NCBI GenBank assembly: GCA_038502055.1
Contig: JAXRKN010000044.1
Location: 5,056,001-5,120,000, forward strand
DNA: 64,000 nucleotides
Source of the DNA: Tanytarsus gracilentus
Lineage: Eukaryota; Arthropoda; Insecta; Diptera; Chironomidae
Direction: 5' to 3'
The position numbers and the translations under genes were made by a program. Under the pieces are notes generated by a model. The model ran no database searches. It was not told the origin of the DNA and saw only the letters and a program-made list of their open reading frames with translations. Shown here one piece after another: positions 59,001 to 64,000 of this stretch (positions within the stretch are counted from its first letter, which is position 1; the number at the start of each line of letters is the position of its first letter).

Positions 59001-61287
59001 AATATGCTGTATGGCAACAAAGGTACGCTCTACGCTCATAAAGACAGAATATAAGACATAATAATAAAAATGAGAGCGTATATGCGATATTGGACTCGCA
59101 TACATGATTCGGTGAGGGTGGGCATCGAGTTTACCAAAATATTTTTTTTTCTGATATTTTTAACGAACTTTTAAATTTTGAATTTACTTAAATCAAAAAT
59201 TATTTTTTGGATTTTTTGGAATAAATTTCCCAAAAAATAATCTCGAGTCATTCAAGAGCACAATGACACTAATAGCGGTAAAATCAATAACGTAACTATC
59301 GTCATTCCCTACAGCAAATTTTATGTCCTTCGTATGTGTGTTTGAAGTAGAAAATTGAGATAAAAGTTAAAGCACATTTTCATTCCCTCGACATTGTCCA
59401 ATGTGCTAAAATGATGCAAGTGCATTTCGTGTCCTGTCGCACAATCTCAAGAGAATTTTCTCTGTTTTGTGTCATTGACCAGATAGCTCATTACGGCAAA
59501 ATACTAACCATCATAAAAAAAATATTTTCTATGGGGAGGAAAAATTGCGTTGAATGCGATAAGAATGAATTCACATGTTATCATGGCAAAAGTCAAACAT
59601 AAGAAACTGCCACTATTTATGTTTCATTCGGAGATTTGATTTTGACGTGCAAGAAGGAAATAGGAAGCATCCATTGTACCCGACTTACATACTTCAAGCG
59701 TGCAGTACATACCGGATAGTCTGAGAGAAAACAACAATCATCTGTTTAGGACGGCAGCAGACACATAAAACATTCCGTTTTACTTCTCGCCATCAGAGAT
59801 TTTTTTGGGGAATTTTCCCTAAAGGGCGAAATGAGAATTTTTAAAAATTAAATATCCGTTAAAACAAATTTTTTGAATTTGAATTTTAAAAAACCGTTAG
59901 GTCTAAATTTTAATAATCGTTCAATAAAAAAAGTTTTCAAACCGATATTCCAACAGTTCCTCATGAAATGCGCCTCCAATTATCACCAAAGACAAAAATT
60001 CTCTTTCAACTATCTCGTTCTTATTTTTCCCTCATTAAAGTTGTTTTTCCTTTTCATGCCTTCAACCGGCTCATTCACTTGACCATCATCACGATGATGT
60101 TGATATGGTTTAGTTCTTTCTCTTTACACTCTCATTTACTATACGTTTCTCGAAAAAAAAGTATAAGAAAATATTACGATATTGAAGGGAAAATACAACT
60201 AAACGCTCACACATATCGACGATGTCGCTTTGAAATCGAATTTATGGCAATTGCTAAATAATAGTGTGCGGAGGAGGCACATGCGACTTTCTCCTTTCAT
60301 TAAAGTCTATTTTTTTCTTGGCTATAGTTTGTTGACTCTATTTTCAGTGTCATGAACTTCATTATTTAGGTCTTAAAGGGATTCTGATTATTTTTGGATG
60401 AGTTTTAATAGAGGAATAATTTTAAGGTTTAATAATATATTTTAAATTAATTTTGTGATGGATTTTTTTAATAACTTCAAAATAATTTCAAGTGAAGTGT
60501 TTATCAAAAAATTTTAAAACATTCTAAAAATTTCTGATTATATTTTCCACAATACGCAAATATTCGTCATCGATAAGAGTTCAATGGAAACTTTAATCAC
60601 ACGTGACTCACACTTATTTACAAACTAATTTCGCAGTTATGATAAAAAGCTCCTTTTGTTGCCAATATAGTGAGATAAAGAGCATTGTTTTTTTTGTATA
60701 AAAATAAATTTATCAGCGATTATGTTTTTTCCGTTATTATTTGTCAACAACAGGAAGAGGACTGTCAGATAATGAAGCGATGGCGTGGCGACAATTACAA
60801 CTAAGTGCGGAACAACATAAGCAGTTAATGTTTTCCACACCTCAAATGGCATCGCCGCCACCATCGACAAACGCGCCAAGTGGCTTATTGACACTGCAAG
60901 ATATGCTCAGGCATCATCACCAACAGCAGAAGCGGCGATTAAGTGAAAATGACTTGGACAGCAATGACATGAAGATGCCAAAATTAGCGCCGATTAGCAC
61001 CATAAGCACATGTTCATCGAACACATTACCATTATCATTAGCAACTATGCCACTAATGTCCGTGCCACATTGCGGTGATTCGTCGAATGAGTTAGCGGCA
61101 CTCAATTCCATAATGGAAATGAATCATAGAGAAAAGTATCAAAATCAGCAATATCTTGATCGGCTGCGTCGCATGAATGAGCGGGGAAAAGATCGACAGT
61201 CGAGAAGTCGCGTGAATTATGAGCCGAGCAATGTCGCCAAAACTGTTCGCGAGGAATTGGCGAGTCGAAAGCAGCACTCCAAACATG
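52914..61287 (+). CDS. pdm2: Second Pdm-type POU gene, N-terminal part (probable pdm2)
   Basis: Coding exons 52914-53097 and 60754-61287 join in phase 1 into 239 codons plus one base; the remainder, with the POU-specific domain and homeodomain, lies right of the window. Identity rests on the match of both exons to the nub-like gene 22-38 kb upstream on the same strand: an MPxL start, PLD..MSK in exon 1, phase-1 junctions at the end of exons 1 and 2, then LLTLQD near the start and KTVREELASRK at the end of exon 2. In Drosophila nub and pdm2 are neighbouring, similarly expressed and partly redundant, which fits. No DNA-binding domain can be seen here, so the product is inferred from homology to the neighbour. 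The name pdm2 assumes the same gene order as in Drosophila. Confidence 0.72.
53098..60753 (+). other. Intron 1 of the second Pdm gene (7.7 kb)
   Basis: No convincing nested gene. Octamers at 53371, 53817 and 58780; A/T blocks at 53500-53600, 54770-54900, 55790-55920, 57830-58150, 59150-59230 and 59850-59930. It corresponds in position to the 13.6-kb intron 1 of the nub-like gene. Confidence 0.65.
60754..61287 (+). CDS. pdm2: Second Pdm gene, coding exon 2 (LLTLQD and KTVREEL motifs)
   Basis: Acceptor TTTGTCAACAACAG ends at 60753; donor CATG|GTAAGT at 61288; both borders phase 1. It reads G-R-G-L-S-D-N-E-A-M-A-W-R-Q, then a P/S-rich stretch, SGLLTLQDMLRHHHQQQ, an S/T/L-rich middle, a basic region (REKYQNQQYLDRLRRMNERGKDRQ) and SNVAKTVREELASRKQHSK at the end. 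The length (534 nt) is close to the 525 nt of the nub-like exon 2. The internal Met at 60780 could start a shorter form if a promoter existed in the intron, but nothing supports that here. Confidence 0.8.
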
Positions 61288-64000
61288 GTAAGTTGCAAAA
61301 ATTTTAAGTTTATGCGCGTATTTGATGAATTTTGTGCGCCATGCTTAATTTCTTTATTAAGACTTGGACTCGAGGGATATATTTTTGAGGATTGTCGAAA
61401 AATGGCGTTTAAATCAAAAATAAAACGTTTAAAGCTTTTCATCGCCATCATTCAAAAATCATCAAAGGAAAATCAGATTTAATTCACATAAAACTTTTCC
61501 TCCATTCTCAAATTTACTTTTATTTAAATGGAAATTCGATTTTTTTTCTCATTCCTTTGAAGTCATTTTCAATTCTCATTTTTCTCGCAAATCGATTTGG
61601 TCAGAGCATTTGATAACATGAATGTAAGGCAGTGAATTGTTATTTAAAAGGGAATTGAAAATAGTAAAATGGAAAATTGAAAAAAAGGGAGATTTTCTTT
61701 CTCTCAATGAACAGCACAAATATTTACCCTTATCAATTGAGTCGTAAAATGAATCGAGTTAATGTGATTTGATTACGAACTGATAAAACCGTTGAATCGC
61801 TGGCCTACCCCTTTTTTTGCCCCTGCGACAATCAGTGAGGGTGGCGATGAAAAATTTAAAATATGGCCGATGCTTAATGTAATGGCATTTGAAATATTTC
61901 TCAAGTGAGGTCGCACATCGCATGAAGGAGCAACTTCAATTAATCATCCATTTAATCCCGAATGACCCTCGAGGATGAAGAAGAAAAATCTGGTGAATAA
62001 ATTGAATAACTAAACATCCGATTAGCTCCCTCGATTGCCATTCAAATTGTAAAAATCTCTCGTTCATTGTGAGGCGAGTGCGGGAGGCATTTGAAAAGAG
62101 GAATATAAAAAATCAACAACAGGCAGAGCAATTTAATTCCAATAAAATCACTTGAAATTTTGCTGAGGATTCACTTTTGTTTGCCAGAATTTTAAGAAGG
62201 ATGTGTAAATGTGGCCATGTGACCAGACGATGCATTAAAATTGTTTCTGGATTTCTAAATTAACATTTTGCTGAAAAATTAACTTTTGAGGAAATTTAGT
62301 TTTTTAAAATTCAAAATATTTTCGACCGTTAAGTTAAAAAGAATATAAAAATGCGCTTTCAACCCCATCAACTCAAGTCTAATCCACTTTTCAATTTTTT
62401 TATGTTGTTGCTCTAAATGCTTCTTGGGAAAGTTCATAAAAAGGTTATCTATCATCACACATATGTTTTATATGTGTTCACACACAAGACTTAACCCTTT
62501 TTCCCTGTTTGCTGGTCGTCTTATTGTACATGGAAAATCCATTCATGGATGAAAATTTTCGCATGAGAAAGTTTTGTAAATTTTTCCTCATTCCTCTACG
62601 CAGAGAGTAAATGGCATTAAAATGGATTCTGCGAAATTTAAACACCTCATAAAAAATTTAGACTTCATTTATCACTCTAATTTATTATTTTGTTCTTCTT
62701 TTGAGCAATGTCTCAATTGTTTGGAGAATCAATAGCTTTGCATACAAGCGAGAGGAGAAAAACTATTTGCAACTTTTCTCCCCTGCTGTTTCCTTGCTAC
62801 ATTTTATCATTCTTCATTGTACATGCCAGTGTGTAATATATTTTACAATTTGATACACACAATGACACATGGCAATGATTAATAAAACTATATGTGTGAG
62901 AGAGAGAATGAGGATAAGGATGCATAATGGACAGGGGTCAAGCGTACGATTTTTGGAACAATTTTCATCCATTACCGCCAACACTTAGACAATAGATGGA
63001 AGGATAATGGGGAGATTTAGCATCTGTATTTGAGTAAAGTAATGATTTGAAATTTAAGGAGGTAAAATGATTTACATTTTAAGCGAATTCAACTCAGTTA
63101 AATTAATTACACAATTATCCACTTTAAAATTCAATTAAAAGCTTAATTTTTAATCAATTTCCATCGATTGTAAACAAATAAAATTTGAAAAATGAATTTC
63201 ATTAAGCAAACAACCTCCCACTTTTCTCCATAATTGCATTTAAAAAAGCCAATAAGAGAAAATTAAATTAAATTGAATTTAAGGGCCAATAATGATCAGT
63301 CAGCTGCCGCAGCGATTTATCATAGCCGAGAAATTTTTTATTTATTCACATTTTTGACTCTCGGCAGTCGTTATCATTCCACCATTAATTAAAAGCCCAT
63401 AATTCATTCGCTTAAATAAGAAGAAGCAGCAGCCATGTCCTCATGAAAGATAGCTGGAAAATGAGACGAAGGAGAAATAAAATATTATGAGAGCGCAGCA
63501 GAGTCGAGCATCAACCTCAATTAATTTCAATTCAATTTTTATTTGTTTCTTGCATGCAATTCAATTCAATACAATTAATGTTTTGGTAGATGCTCGGTTG
63601 AGTGAACATCGGAGCATGATGCGATTCTTATCGGTAAAAAGACGGGCGAAGGATTAATACAAACATAATAAATGAAAAATATTGTTAGCAGATTTTTTGA
63701 AAGGGATTTTTTAGCCTCATGTCCGGAAAATTTATTTTATTAGTTTTTGGGCATTAAGAATGTCTTTGCTCTTTTTAAAGAGTGACTACTTACATTTGAG
63801 ATAAAATATGTAAAAATCATTCATGATCAAAATTTAAACAATTTTTAGACGTTAAAATAAAAATGCGCTCTAACTCATTAATTTCTCTTCAATTCTTTTG
63901 TTTCTCCGTGAGTGTACGTAAAGAGCATTTATGCATGTACGGCGTCGAGAAGAAATTATTGATTTTTCTTCCTTCTTCTTTCATCATCATCATTTTAATA
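61288..64000 (+). other. Intron 2 of the second Pdm gene, partial
   Basis: 2.7 kb to the right edge, AT-rich. I looked for a counterpart of the alternative first exon (MVYSK...KSDILRTPP) and of the 51-nt exon and found neither; by analogy with the 6.4-kb intron of the neighbour they may lie further right. Confidence 0.55.

Overview
The window looks like nuclear DNA of an insect, most likely a dipteran. The DNA is strongly AT-rich. Genes have GT-AG introns, from 50-77 nt up to more than 10 kb. It carries a ZAD-type C2H2 zinc-finger gene, a class II POU gene of the nubbin/Pdm type followed in tandem by a second gene of the same kind, and a protamine-like MST-HMG-box gene. The short introns of the ZAD gene and the AT-rich intergenic DNA would suit a nematoceran with a modest genome, but that is inference and I cannot name a species.

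Layout. 1-1339 (minus): 5' part of a five-exon ZAD zinc-finger gene that runs off the left edge. 1340-10.9 kb: non-coding, with a 108-bp hAT-type MITE at 6651-6758. About 10.9-38.9 kb (plus): a complete nubbin-like gene. The long form has six coding exons: 14217-14409, 27969-28493, 34879-34929, 36971-37065, 37122-37951 and 38010-38346. They join in phase into 676 codons plus stop. An internal alternative first exon at 33492-33612 gives a short form of about 470 aa whose N-terminus resembles Drosophila Pdm1 as I recall it. Intron 2 holds a 1709-bp foldback transposon (29857-31565) with CACAGTG ends and a 5-bp target-site duplication.

39.2-42.1 kb: two small genes sit just 3' of nubbin. One is an intronless gene of unknown function (39278-39988, plus). 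The other is a short MST-HMG-box gene (41830-42081, minus). 42.1-52.8 kb is non-coding. 52.8 kb to the right edge (plus): the first two coding exons (52914-53097, 60754-61287) of a second Pdm-type gene, probably pdm2. Its POU domain lies beyond the window.

The two Pdm genes match in strand, in the phase-1 junctions of coding exons 1 and 2, in an in-frame stop just before the long-form ATG, and in short peptide motifs (MPxL start, PLD..MSK, LLT.(R/Q)D, KTVREEL). They are best read as an old tandem duplication that kept its exon plan. In Drosophila these genes act together in neuroblast timing and wing and gut patterning. The large non-coding intervals here, which carry scattered ATGCAAAT octamers, are where shared enhancers would be expected.

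The rest is AT-rich intron and intergenic sequence with microsatellites. A degenerate dispersed repeat is marked by an exact tRNA T-arm-like 12-mer, GGTTCGAATCCT, seen five times. I see no CRISPR, rRNA or complete tRNA gene, and no prokaryotic feature.
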